Source of the DNA: JAXDBM01 sp964460245
Lineage (GTDB): Bacteria; Desulfobacterota; Syntrophia; Syntrophales; Fen-1087
NCBI GenBank assembly: GCA_964460245.1
Contig: CAYWTL010000098.1
Span: forward strand, 1 to 7,414
Direction: 5' to 3'
Length of the DNA: 7,414 nucleotides
Position numbers and translations under genes: made by a program. The notes under the pieces are model-generated. The model was given only the letters and a program-made list of their open reading frames with translations. It was not told the DNA's origin and made no database searches. The stretch's first letter is position 1. Each line of letters starts with the position of its first letter. Below, piece by piece: positions 1-6,774 of the stretch.

Positions 1-209
1 ACACCGCTGCAAAATTGAGCAGAATACGTATCTGGCTCGTCGGACCAGAGTATCCCGGCTATCCACGGCCAGGCTCCCGGCACGGCTTCCACACCACCCA
101 GGATCTTGGGCGACTCATCAACAGGCACGAAGGGAAGCGATTTGCTGTCAGTGGCGAAGGCTGAGTGTGTAAAACACACAAGCAACAAAAAAAGTATTCG
201 TATCGTCAA
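1..209 (-). CDS. Exported trypsin-like (S1) serine protease, N-terminal fragment
   Basis: This is the first 69 codons of a gene running off the left edge. It starts at a TTG (207-209) with AGGAG six bases upstream (216-220). No ATG is available in the right place, so an ATG-only gene caller would miss it. Residues 1-19 form a signal peptide: a short basic start (TIR), a hydrophobic core (ILFLLLVCF) and an Ala-Phe-Ala cleavage site. A short propeptide ends in Lys35 followed by Ile-Leu-Gly-Gly (36-39). In the trypsin family, cleavage at this point frees the Ile that activates the enzyme. Then come Trp-Pro-Trp-Ile-Ala-Gly (47-52) and Phe-Cys-Ser-Gly (66-69), which match the usual conserved block ahead of the catalytic His. 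The catalytic His, Asp and Ser all lie outside the window, so activity cannot be judged. It would act in the periplasm or outside the cell. Confidence in the family is good; the substrate is unknown. Confidence 0.8.
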   Translation of the reverse strand, partial: MTIRILFLLLVCFTHSAFATDSKSLPFVPVDESPKILGGVEAVPGAWPWIAGILWSDEPDTYSAQFCSG

Positions 210-277
210 GATTCACTCCTCTGTTTTCTTAAAGAAGATCCATCACACTCTTACATCTGCATCGTGGCTGAACCAGG

Positions 278-293
278 TTGAAATTTGGTGCCA
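278..293 (-). promoter_or_regulatory. Possible partial sigma54 promoter upstream of the protease gene
   Basis: On the minus strand, a perfect TGGCAC (288-293) is followed after five bases by TTCAA (278-282). The -24 half matches sigma54 promoters, but the -12 half lacks the near-invariant GC. If used, transcription would begin near 267, about 58 bases before the TTG start. The missing GC makes this weak; chance occurrence is quite possible. Nothing else promoter-like stands out in the 120-base gap between the two genes. Confidence 0.2.
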
Positions 294-329
294 CATTACC
301 CAATCCCAATCGATCAAAATGGCAGGATT

Positions 330-1478
330 TCAGCCGGACGAATGGCTCCAAAACGCGCGGATCAACTGCTGTGGAATGCGGCTGCGGAAAAGACGCATCA
401 TGGCTGGAGTTGAAGCCCAGCGGAGAGCCGGGTGAAAGAACTGGGACCGCGCTTCCGGGATCATCACCAGCCGGCCGCCGAATCCCATTTTGAAAAACGT
501 GGTCCCGTCCCGGAAGGCCTCTGGCCGTTTTTCCCCTTTCGCCAGAAGCTCCGCGTCGTGTTCGTCCACCCGGACAAAATCAAGGGATCTGAATCCGTTC
601 TCCCTCGCCCACTTGATGATCAGCCACCACATCAGATGGTTGGGGAACTTGTTCTGGTGTGCGCCCGACCATCCCACTTTCCATATTCGGATCGTGTCCC
701 CCATTGCGAACGCGAAGGCGGTGGATACGATCTCTTCGCCCAATCGAAGGATAAAAAGCCTGACGAAGCCGGACGACCCCCCGGTGTCCCACAGCATATC
801 GAAGAAGTCCGGGTTCGCGGGAGTCGGGGAAGATCCCCGCCGCCTGCAGATGACCAGCATGAGACTCCAGAATGTTTCCAGGTCTTCCTTCGTTCCGAGC
901 GTCATCTCGAAACCGGCCTTCTCCCCGGTCCGGATGTTCTGGCGCACCGTGGTCCGCATGTTTTTCAGCAGGATTTCCGGGCTCGGTTCGATGTCGAGCA
1001 GGAGAGTCGCTTTGAGAAGCCCGCTGGGGGGAATGCCCGGAGGGTGCAGGACGTAACCCTCGCGGTCGAGGGCAGGGGCCAATGTTCCGGAACCGTACGG
1101 GAGGTCGATCACCTGATAAACAAAGCGGTGCTTCCGGGCATATGTCGTAATCCGCTCGACGAGAATTTCCTCGACATCTGCCTGACCCGCCTCGCACAGC
1201 GGTCCGCGCACGATGTAACCGATTTCGCCCACGCGGGGCAGTTTGCGGATGAGCACCTGCACGCCGCCGACAACTCGGCCATTGCGATGTGCGACCCAGC
1301 GGGCGGGGCGCCACCCGAAATGCCGCCTGAACCGGGCCCACACGCTAGTCTGCTCGTGGTGGGCGCCGGGAAGCTGCCTCAAAAAGCCGTCCCAGTTTTC
1401 ATCCGAAAGGGATTCGGAGAAATCAATGTCGATCCCCTCAGGTTCTTTTGTCTGGCCGGGAGCCCTTTCCGCATTCAT
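330..1478 (-). CDS. FemAB-like aminoacyl/acyltransferase (GNAT fold)
   Basis: This is a 382-aa cytoplasmic protein without a signal peptide or membrane segment. It resembles the FemA/FemB family, which transfers amino acids from aminoacyl-tRNA to the peptidoglycan precursor to build interpeptide bridges. Visible family blocks are QTSVWARFRRHFGW (43-56), GYIVRGPL (87-94), the basic MRTTVRQNIRTGEKAGFEM segment (174-192), PNHLMWWLIIKWARENG (279-295) and FFKMGFGG (328-335). The length is usual for the family. It looks closer to general FemAB proteins than to the XrtA-associated FemAB subtype, although it sits near PEP-CTERM genes. The ATG at 1476-1478 is the first possible start because an in-frame TAA lies nine bases upstream. 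The ribosome binding site is weak (GAGAAAT). It follows the beta-propeller gene by 166 bases, so co-transcription is possible but not shown. The amino acid and acceptor cannot be told from the sequence; a role in cell-wall or matrix modification is inference. Confidence 0.75.
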   Translation of the reverse strand: MNAERAPGQTKEPEGIDIDFSESLSDENWDGFLRQLPGAHHEQTSVWARFRRHFGWRPARWVAHRNGRVVGGVQVLIRKLPRVGEIGYIVRGPLCEAGQADVEEILVERITTYARKHRFVYQVIDLPYGSGTLAPALDREGYVLHPPGIPPSGLLKATLLLDIEPSPEILLKNMRTTVRQNIRTGEKAGFEMTLGTKEDLETFWSLMLVICRRRGSSPTPANPDFFDMLWDTGGSSGFVRLFILRLGEEIVSTAFAFAMGDTIRIWKVGWSGAHQNKFPNHLMWWLIIKWARENGFRSLDFVRVDEHDAELLAKGEKRPEAFRDGTTFFKMGFGGRLVMIPEARSQFFHPALRWASTPAMMRLFRSRIPQQLIRAFWSHSSG

Positions 1479-1596
1479 GCGAGGTTATTTCTCGAATCCC
1501 TTTCGCAATTCCACCGGCAAAAGCAATCCGGGAAACCCGATGCCGGGATGCAATAGTGGCGGCTTTGGGAACTGGTTGGACAGGCCGACCCGGCTC

Positions 1597-1611
1597 CCGG
1601 TTTTCAACCGG
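1597..1611. repeat. Small inverted repeat downstream of the propeller gene
   Basis: CCGGTT and AACCGG form a perfect 6-bp stem with a 3-base loop, 34 bases after the stop codon of the beta-propeller gene. There is no T-run after it on either strand, so it is not a classical Rho-independent terminator. It may be a processing or attenuation hairpin, or chance. Confidence 0.35.
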
Positions 1612-1644
1612 AAGGCGGGATGGCCTCGATGCTCCCCTCTTGCG

Positions 1645-3795
1645 CTATTCCAGGTATATGGTGGCGCCGCCGCCCTTCTTGTTCCGAATGACGTAAAACC
1701 CCCCAGCGGCTTTCTTCAGGTCATTCGACAGAAGGGACAAAAAGGAATCCTCACCCGCCCCCTTTGCAGGCTGTGCTCCTTTGACGGTCTGCGGAAAATC
1801 GGCAGAAATGGTTTCACCCGCCACGTAGACATATTCCCCGGAAACAGCCAAGGCTCCGGCTTTGTCGTCGGCTGTTCCCCCAAGGTAGGTGGATTGGTAA
1901 AGCTGGGTCAAGCCCAGGTTCAGCCTGGAGATGAAGGCGTCGTAGCTTCCCCCGCCAAAGGCAGGCTGGGCGCCGCCACTCGTGCCGGGAAAATCCTCGG
2001 ATAGGGTATAACCCGTCACGTAGACGGAATCCCCGGAAACCGCGAGTGCTTGGGAACGATCGTGTTGCGTACCCCCGAGGTAGGTGGACTGGATCGGCTG
2101 GTTCAAATCCAGGTTCAGCCTGGAGATGAAGGCATCGCTGGGTCCCTTGAAGCCGCCGCTTGTGCCGGGGAACGGGTTCGAATAGGTGTGCCCCGTCACG
2201 TAGACATAATCCCCGGCAACCGCGAGCGCCCAGGCCTCATCTTCCCCTCCACCCCCGAGGTAGGTGGATTTTTCCAAAGTCGTCAAGCCCAGGTTCAGCC
2301 TGGAGATGAAGGCGTCGCTGCTTCCCCCGCCAAAGTCAGTCTGGGCGCAGCCGCTCGTAACGGGGAACTTGTCCGAATAGGTGAAGCCCGTCACGTAGAC
2401 ATAATTCCCGGAAACCACGAGCGAACGGGCTTCGTCTAAATTCGTACCCCCGAGGTAGGTGGATTTATCCAAAGTCGTCAAGTCGAGGGTCAGTTTGGAG
2501 ATGAAGGCGTCGCCGGTTCCCCCGCCAAAGTCAGTCTGGGCGCCGCCGCTTTTACCGGGGAAATCGGCAGAACCGGTGGAGCCCGCCACATAGACATAAT
2601 CGGAAACCGCGAGCGTACGGGCCTCGTCTGAACCCGTACCCCCGAGGTAGGTGGACTGGATCAGCTGGGTCAAATCCAGGTTCAGTCTGGAGATGAAGGC
2701 ATCGCCGGTTCCCCCGCCAAAGTCAGTCTGGGCGCCGCTCTTTACGGGGAAATCGGCAGAACCGGTGGAGCCCACCACATAGACATATCCGCCGGAAACC
2801 GCCAGGGAATGCGCAATATCAATGCCGCTGCCCCCGAGGTAGGTGGATTTTTCCAGAGTCGTCAAGCCCAGGCTCAGTTTGGAGATGAAGGCGTCGCCGG
2901 TTCCCCCGAGTGTGGTATCATAGCCGCCGCTTTTACCGGGGAAATCGGCAGAACCGGTGGAGCCCGCCACATAGACATATCCGCCGGAAACCGCCAGGGA
3001 ATACGCAATGTCAGTGCCGCTGCCCCCGAGGTAGGTGGATTGAATGAGGGGATCGATGATCAATTCGCGGCCCCTGTCGTATCGGCCGACCGCGAACCCG
3101 TAACTGTTCCCGTCCACGTGGTAGGCGACTTCAATTTCCTCCCGGTGATTGCCTGCCTGCTGGAATGCCCTGGGGCGGCTGAAAACCACGGGACCGTTGC
3201 CGGTCCGGACCTCCATCTCCCCCCGGCCGTTCACGGCGAGGGATTCGGCCCCGCGGACCCGGATCCGGATCTCCCGCGGATCGCCGCCCGGGACGACATG
3301 GTAAAGCTTCTCCACGCTCCCGCCCCAGGCGCGGAGCTTCAAGGTGATCCCCTCGTAGATCTCTCCCAGGTTGACCATCTCGTAGGTCGCAAGGCCGCTG
3401 TGCCACTTTGACGGATCCTTGCCGGTAAAGAAGCTCACCTTCGTTTGCGATTCTTTTTCCCCCCGGATTTCCCTTACCGGCAGGCTGCTCTCGGTCTCCT
3501 CGACCAGGACCCATCCACGGTTCCCGTCTTTCCCCGCGGGAAGCTGGTAGACGGTCCGGCCCTGGTCCGTCACGTATACGGAACCGCTGAAAGTCCTGGC
3601 GAAAAATCTGACCTGCTTGTCCAACTGGCCCTGATTCGGGACGAACGGGATGCTCAGTCCCATGATCTTTCTCTGAGTTTCCTGGGGCACGTTCCCGGCT
3701 GAAACACAGCCCGGACCGGCGGCCATCAGGCAAACAGACAAACCCAGCAGAGCCAGCGTCATGTTCCGGAATGTTTTCTTTTTCGTCTCTTTCAT
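1645..3795 (-). CDS. Exported SBBP-repeat beta-propeller protein with DUF7948-like N-terminus
   Basis: This is a 716-aa secreted or surface protein. Residues 1-33 form a signal peptide with a basic start (KETKKKTFR), a hydrophobic core and a Val-Ser-Ala cleavage site. A Cys at 30 lies in GPGC, a poor lipobox, so lipoprotein processing is unlikely. Residues about 49-250 (starting FVPNQGQLDKQVRFFA) resemble the DUF7948 domain found ahead of SBBP repeats. Seven repeats then begin with STYLGG at residues 253, 317, 381, 445, 510, 570 and 635. Each runs STYLGG, LAVSG.YVYV.G.T, FP.TSGG, DAFISRLNL, for 60-65 residues. Seven such units would close one propeller. The C-terminus is a short GGFYVIRNKKGGGATIYLE tail without a PEP-CTERM signal, so retention must differ from the neighbouring cargo protein. 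GAGGTG lies five bases before the ATG. The ligand or partner is unknown; adhesion or matrix structure is inference. Confidence 0.85.
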   Translation of the reverse strand: MKETKKKTFRNMTLALLGLSVCLMAAGPGCVSAGNVPQETQRKIMGLSIPFVPNQGQLDKQVRFFARTFSGSVYVTDQGRTVYQLPAGKDGNRGWVLVEETESSLPVREIRGEKESQTKVSFFTGKDPSKWHSGLATYEMVNLGEIYEGITLKLRAWGGSVEKLYHVVPGGDPREIRIRVRGAESLAVNGRGEMEVRTGNGPVVFSRPRAFQQAGNHREEIEVAYHVDGNSYGFAVGRYDRGRELIIDPLIQSTYLGGSGTDIAYSLAVSGGYVYVAGSTGSADFPGKSGGYDTTLGGTGDAFISKLSLGLTTLEKSTYLGGSGIDIAHSLAVSGGYVYVVGSTGSADFPVKSGAQTDFGGGTGDAFISRLNLDLTQLIQSTYLGGTGSDEARTLAVSDYVYVAGSTGSADFPGKSGGAQTDFGGGTGDAFISKLTLDLTTLDKSTYLGGTNLDEARSLVVSGNYVYVTGFTYSDKFPVTSGCAQTDFGGGSSDAFISRLNLGLTTLEKSTYLGGGGEDEAWALAVAGDYVYVTGHTYSNPFPGTSGGFKGPSDAFISRLNLDLNQPIQSTYLGGTQHDRSQALAVSGDSVYVTGYTLSEDFPGTSGGAQPAFGGGSYDAFISRLNLGLTQLYQSTYLGGTADDKAGALAVSGEYVYVAGETISADFPQTVKGAQPAKGAGEDSFLSLLSNDLKKAAGGFYVIRNKKGGGATIYLE
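1702..3039 (-). repeat. Seven tandem SBBP-coding repeats of about 192 bp
   Basis: The repeat units start at 3039, 2847, 2655, 2463, 2268, 2088 and 1893, reading down the minus strand. Spacing is 192, 192, 192, 195, 180 and 195 bases. The first two units are the most alike: 2750-2847 and 2942-3039 differ at only 4 of 98 positions. The fifth unit is short because it lacks the AQTDFGGG-type segment, and the third has lost one residue in the SGGYVYV block. This points to growth by tandem duplication with recent exchange among the first units. Confidence 0.85.
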
Positions 3796-3840
3796 TTCGC
3801 CACCTCGAAATTTGTTTTGCCCAAGGTCAAAAGCCCCATA

Positions 3841-3869
3841 TTTATGGACGTTTTTGTTTGAAAAGTCAA
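3841..3869 (-). promoter_or_regulatory. Candidate sigma70 promoter of the propeller gene
   Basis: On the minus strand, TTGACT (3864-3869) and CATAAA (3841-3846) are separated by 17 bases. They match the -35 and -10 consensus at 5/6 and 4/6 positions. Transcription would begin near 3834, giving a leader of about 40 bases before the ATG at 3795. The surrounding DNA is AT-rich. It would give a basal transcript independent of the PrsR boxes further upstream. Not proven. Confidence 0.45.
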
Positions 3870-4072
3870 ATCATATTCACTTTAAGATCTCTTGCCGCAC
3901 AGGAGCGGGGAATTTCCACTCATCTTGCCCCTTCCTCATGCCTCCATCCTCATGAATCCGGACCGGCTACCGGGGCAGGCCAATCGGAACGAACTGCGAT
4001 TCGTGGACCCGGTCGGCGGGTATCGACATGAAGGAATCCCAACTGATCAATATTGCAAAGAAAAAATCAATT

Positions 4073-4089
4073 TGTAAAAAAAATTGACA
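4073..4089 (-). promoter_or_regulatory. Candidate PrsR-type box 1 upstream of the propeller gene
   Basis: The plus strand reads TGTAAAAAAAATTGACA. It shares TGTAAA-N7-GACA and the exact 17-base length with copies at 4187 and 5207, all in the same orientation relative to their downstream gene. It matches the 5207 copy at 12 of 17 positions. It lies about 280 bp upstream of the propeller start codon. Assigning it to PrsR is inference from its partner copy upstream of a sigma54 promoter. Confidence 0.45.
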
Positions 4090-4186
4090 GCAATCGGGCA
4101 TCACAATGGCGCAAATGAGCGCCGAATTCGTGGTTATGTGTTTGTAAAACAAGAGGTTAAGGGTGAAAAGCATGCCCCCACGGACT

Positions 4187-4203
4187 TGTAAAATAATTCG
4201 ACA
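4187..4203 (-). promoter_or_regulatory. Candidate PrsR-type box 2 upstream of the propeller gene
   Basis: The plus strand reads TGTAAAATAATTCGACA, the same TGTAAA-N7-GACA pattern and length as the other two copies, and intermediate in sequence between them. It sits 114 bp from box 1, in the same orientation. Paired enhancer sites are common for sigma54 activators, which bind as dimers and assemble into hexamers. The function is inferred, not shown. Confidence 0.5.
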
Positions 4204-4242
4204 CCCGGTTGAAATCGGCAAGGGGTGGAACCCGGGGTCGAT

Positions 4243-4263
4243 GCATCCGTCATTGCCGGATGC
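4243..4263. repeat. 7-bp inverted repeat
   Basis: GCATCCG and CGGATGC are perfect inverted arms around a 7-base spacer. They lie between the terminator and box 2. This could be a hairpin or an operator for an unidentified regulator. There is no T-run to make it a terminator. Confidence 0.35.
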
Positions 4264-4300
4264 GAAGGGGTAAAAGACAGATTCCCGGGATAAAAATAAC

Positions 4301-4332
4301 AAAAGCCCGCAGGAACAATCCGGCGGGCTTTT
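4301..4332 (-). terminator. Rho-independent terminator of the PEP-CTERM gene
   Basis: AAAAGCCCGC and GCGGGCTTTT form a perfect 10-bp stem with a 12-base loop, beginning 21 bases after the stop codon. On the minus strand the stem runs into TTTTGTTATTTTT. It should end the PEP-CTERM transcript and separate it from the propeller gene, which therefore needs its own promoter. Confidence 0.9.
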
Positions 4333-4353
4333 GCAGTCAAATCTTCGATTAAA

Positions 4354-5007
4354 CTACTTTTTCAGTTTCCTGGAAGCAACCCCCACTCCAAACATGCCCA
4401 GACCGAGGAGGATCAGGAGCGACGGTTCCGGAACCGGCAGAAGCGTCAGCATGCTCTGCGCTAAAAAGGTATTCTGTCGCGCATCTTGATATGTGATGTT
4501 CAAAACGCGAACGTTGCCGATGTCCTCCCATCCGGCGGCACGAGCAAGCTGGAGATAGGATCGTGTTTTTAGCGCGTAATACGAGGGTACTGCTGTTACC
4601 TCGTTCTCGAGATACCAGATTGCATACTGGAATGCGGTCACATCTGCTGCGTTGGTAACATCCATATTCAGTATGTTTTCAGCATCTGTCCTGAATGCCC
4701 AATACAGATATGCTGTGTCGAAACCCAACGGGTCAGGGCTGCCACCATCGACACCACCATCATATGCCTCTGCATCAATCGTGAAATCATATGGTTTTCC
4801 GAAATTAACAAACTCATTTTTTTCAAGGCAGAACGTGTCGAAAAGGTATTGATTCGTAGCAACATCCCATGCCCCGAACATTCCCCCTCCGCCATCACCA
4901 ACACCGTCCGTGAATCGTACCTGATCCGCCATGGCTGCTCCGGGAAGCAGCAAAACTGCGACGGCGATCAGGCAAACCGACAGAAATGAGCTTTTCCTTC
5001 TTTTCAT
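4354..5007 (-). CDS. PEP-CTERM sorting-domain protein with thioester-domain-like motifs
   Basis: This is a 217-aa secreted protein. Residues 1-27 are a signal peptide (MKRRKSS start, hydrophobic core, Ala-Met-Ala cleavage). The C-terminus is a classical PEP-CTERM signal: VPEP at 192-195, a hydrophobic helix at about 196-211 and a basic RKLKK tail. Exosortases recognise and process such signals at the inner membrane. The mature part has one cysteine, Cys60, in Phe-Cys-Leu-Glu, and a later Phe-Gln-Tyr-Ala-Ile-Trp (126-131). These resemble the Cys and Gln motifs of internal-thioester surface adhesins; the bond itself is inference. GGAGG lies eight bases before the ATG. A sigma54 promoter and a PrsR-type box precede the gene and a terminator follows, so it is a single-gene unit. 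Two 60-base lines I counted within it are 43% and 47% G+C, against 65% for one in prsR, suggesting a different history. No exosortase gene is in view. Confidence 0.85.
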   Translation of the reverse strand: MKRRKSSFLSVCLIAVAVLLLPGAAMADQVRFTDGVGDGGGGMFGAWDVATNQYLFDTFCLEKNEFVNFGKPYDFTIDAEAYDGGVDGGSPDPLGFDTAYLYWAFRTDAENILNMDVTNAADVTAFQYAIWYLENEVTAVPSYYALKTRSYLQLARAAGWEDIGNVRVLNITYQDARQNTFLAQSMLTLLPVPEPSLLILLGLGMFGVGVASRKLKK

Positions 5008-5060
5008 TTTCCATACCTCCTGTTTAGTATTGCGTGCGAGTTTTCTTTGACCGTATGTTA

Positions 5061-5076
5061 TGCAAGGAGCGCGCCA
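5061..5076 (-). promoter_or_regulatory. Sigma54 (-24/-12) promoter of the PEP-CTERM gene
   Basis: The minus strand reads TGGCGC, five bases (GCTCC), then TTGCA. Against the consensus TGGCAC-N5-TTGCW only one position differs, and both the GG and the GC keep the required 10-base spacing. Transcription would start near 5050, leaving a leader of about 43 bases that contains the GGAGG site. It reads away from the sigma54 activator gene prsR, which lies just upstream, and is a likely target of it. Confidence 0.75.
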
Positions 5077-5206
5077 GATTAAATCAATGCCGCAGCAATT
5101 TCAGGAAGCAACATTCTAATTGTTTGTTTTTAAAGGTTAATTATATTATTCACGAGTTTTCATTCCGGGGATCGGCGCCAATCGTTTTGGCAAGGGCCTT
5201 CAGAAT

Positions 5207-5223
5207 TGTAAAGAATTCCGACA
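5207..5223 (-). promoter_or_regulatory. Candidate PrsR-type enhancer box of the PEP-CTERM gene
   Basis: The plus strand reads TGTAAAGAATTCCGACA, a 17-base TGTAAA-N7-GACA element with TGT/ACA dyad ends. It lies about 130 bp upstream of the -24 element, a normal distance for an enhancer used by a sigma54 activator. The DNA between is AT-rich (about 5110-5160), which would suit bending by IHF, though I see no clean IHF consensus. Two similar boxes precede the propeller gene. Confidence 0.5.
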
Positions 5224-5232
5224 GGGGGGAGG

Positions 5233-5302
5233 GAGGGTGAAGGTGCAAGGTTTAAGGTGTAAGGTTCAAGGTGGGAGGTGCAGGGTGCAAGGTGAAAGGT
5301 GC
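5233..5302 (+). repeat. Degenerate heptad array downstream of prsR
   Basis: There are ten consecutive 7-base units of the form AAGGTNN: GAGGGTG, AAGGTGC, AAGGTTT, AAGGTGT, AAGGTTC, AAGGTGG, GAGGTGC, AGGGTGC, AAGGTGA, AAGGTGC. The array ends 10 bases from the prsR stop codon. The period is exact; the last two bases of each unit vary. It is too short and too regular for CRISPR. Confidence 0.85.
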
Positions 5303-5312
5303 AATGAGGGGT

Positions 5313-6692
<1,380 letters not shown>

Positions 6693-6710
6693 ATGATATT
6701 CCCCCTGTCC

Positions 6711-6774
6711 CCTTGCCTTTAACCTTTAACCTTCCACCTTGATCCTTGTACTACCTTGAACCTTTAACCTTCTC
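6711..6774 (-). repeat. Degenerate heptad array between prsK and prsR
   Basis: On the plus strand the units read CCTTTAA, CCTTTAA, CCTTCCA, CCTTGAT, CCTTGTA, a 3-base CTA interruption, then CCTTGAA, CCTTTAA, CCTTCTC. On the minus strand these are AAGG-containing heptads of the same kind as the array at 5233-5302, but in the opposite orientation, so prsR is bracketed by inverted arrays. The kinase stop codon (6764-6766) lies inside it. Confidence 0.8.

Larger units (their letters stand above)
3796..4353. other. 558-bp gene-free regulatory region
   Basis: No believable gene lies here. The small open frames have no family resemblance, and one runs through the terminator hairpin. From right to left the region holds the terminator of the PEP-CTERM gene (4301-4332), a 7-bp inverted repeat (4243-4263), a 17-bp PrsR-type box (4187-4203), a half-like copy (4143-4159, TTGTAAAA kept but the GACA end lost), a second box (4073-4089) and a sigma70-like promoter (3841-3869). 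The only sequence with sigma54 GG-N10-GC spacing reading toward the propeller gene is poor (GGGTCC-N5-TCGCA, 3995-4010). The length and the repeated boxes suggest a control region for the propeller gene. Confidence 0.6.
5008..5312. other. 305-bp intergenic control region between prsR and the PEP-CTERM gene
   Basis: From the PEP-CTERM side it holds a GGAGG ribosome binding site (5016-5020), the sigma54 promoter (5061-5076), an AT-rich stretch (about 5110-5160), the 17-bp box (5207-5223) and the heptad array (5233-5302). I see no hairpin terminator after prsR, so its transcript may read into this region. No gene is supported here. Confidence 0.6.

Noticed and set aside
167..181. TGTGT-A-rich-ACACA palindrome
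   Set aside because: It lies inside the signal-peptide coding part of the protease gene and is explained by its codons. It lacks the GACA half of the 17-bp box.
432..1556. Long plus-strand open frame (374 aa) opposite the FemAB gene
   Set aside because: It is a shadow of a GC-rich gene. It has no domain, signal peptide or convincing ribosome binding site, while the opposite strand has clear FemAB motifs.
1702..3039. CRISPR-like regular repeats
   Set aside because: The repeats are 180-195 bp, in frame, and encode beta-propeller blades; there are no short repeats with unique spacers.
3706..3720. Lipobox in the propeller protein (GPGC at residue 30)
   Set aside because: The -3 residue is Gly and the -2 is Pro, unlike a usual Leu-Ala-Gly-Cys lipobox. 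A good signal peptidase I site (Val-Ser-Ala) lies three residues later.
4110..4126. CGGCGC-TCAT-TTGC on the minus strand as a sigma54 promoter for the propeller gene
   Set aside because: The GG-to-GC spacing is 9, not 10. Sigma54 is very strict about this spacing.
3967..4302. 111-aa minus-strand open frame in the gap upstream of the propeller gene
   Set aside because: It starts at the base of the terminator hairpin and passes through both candidate boxes. It has Cys- and Phe-rich random-looking composition and no family resemblance.
3796..4353. c-di-GMP (GEMM) riboswitch upstream of the propeller gene
   Set aside because: I looked because such riboswitches occur before surface-protein genes in deltaproteobacteria. 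None of the conserved GEMM core segments is visible on the minus strand.
5034..5240. 68-aa plus-strand open frame over the PEP-CTERM promoter region
   Set aside because: It overlaps the sigma54 promoter and the 17-bp box, and has no ribosome binding site or recognisable sequence.
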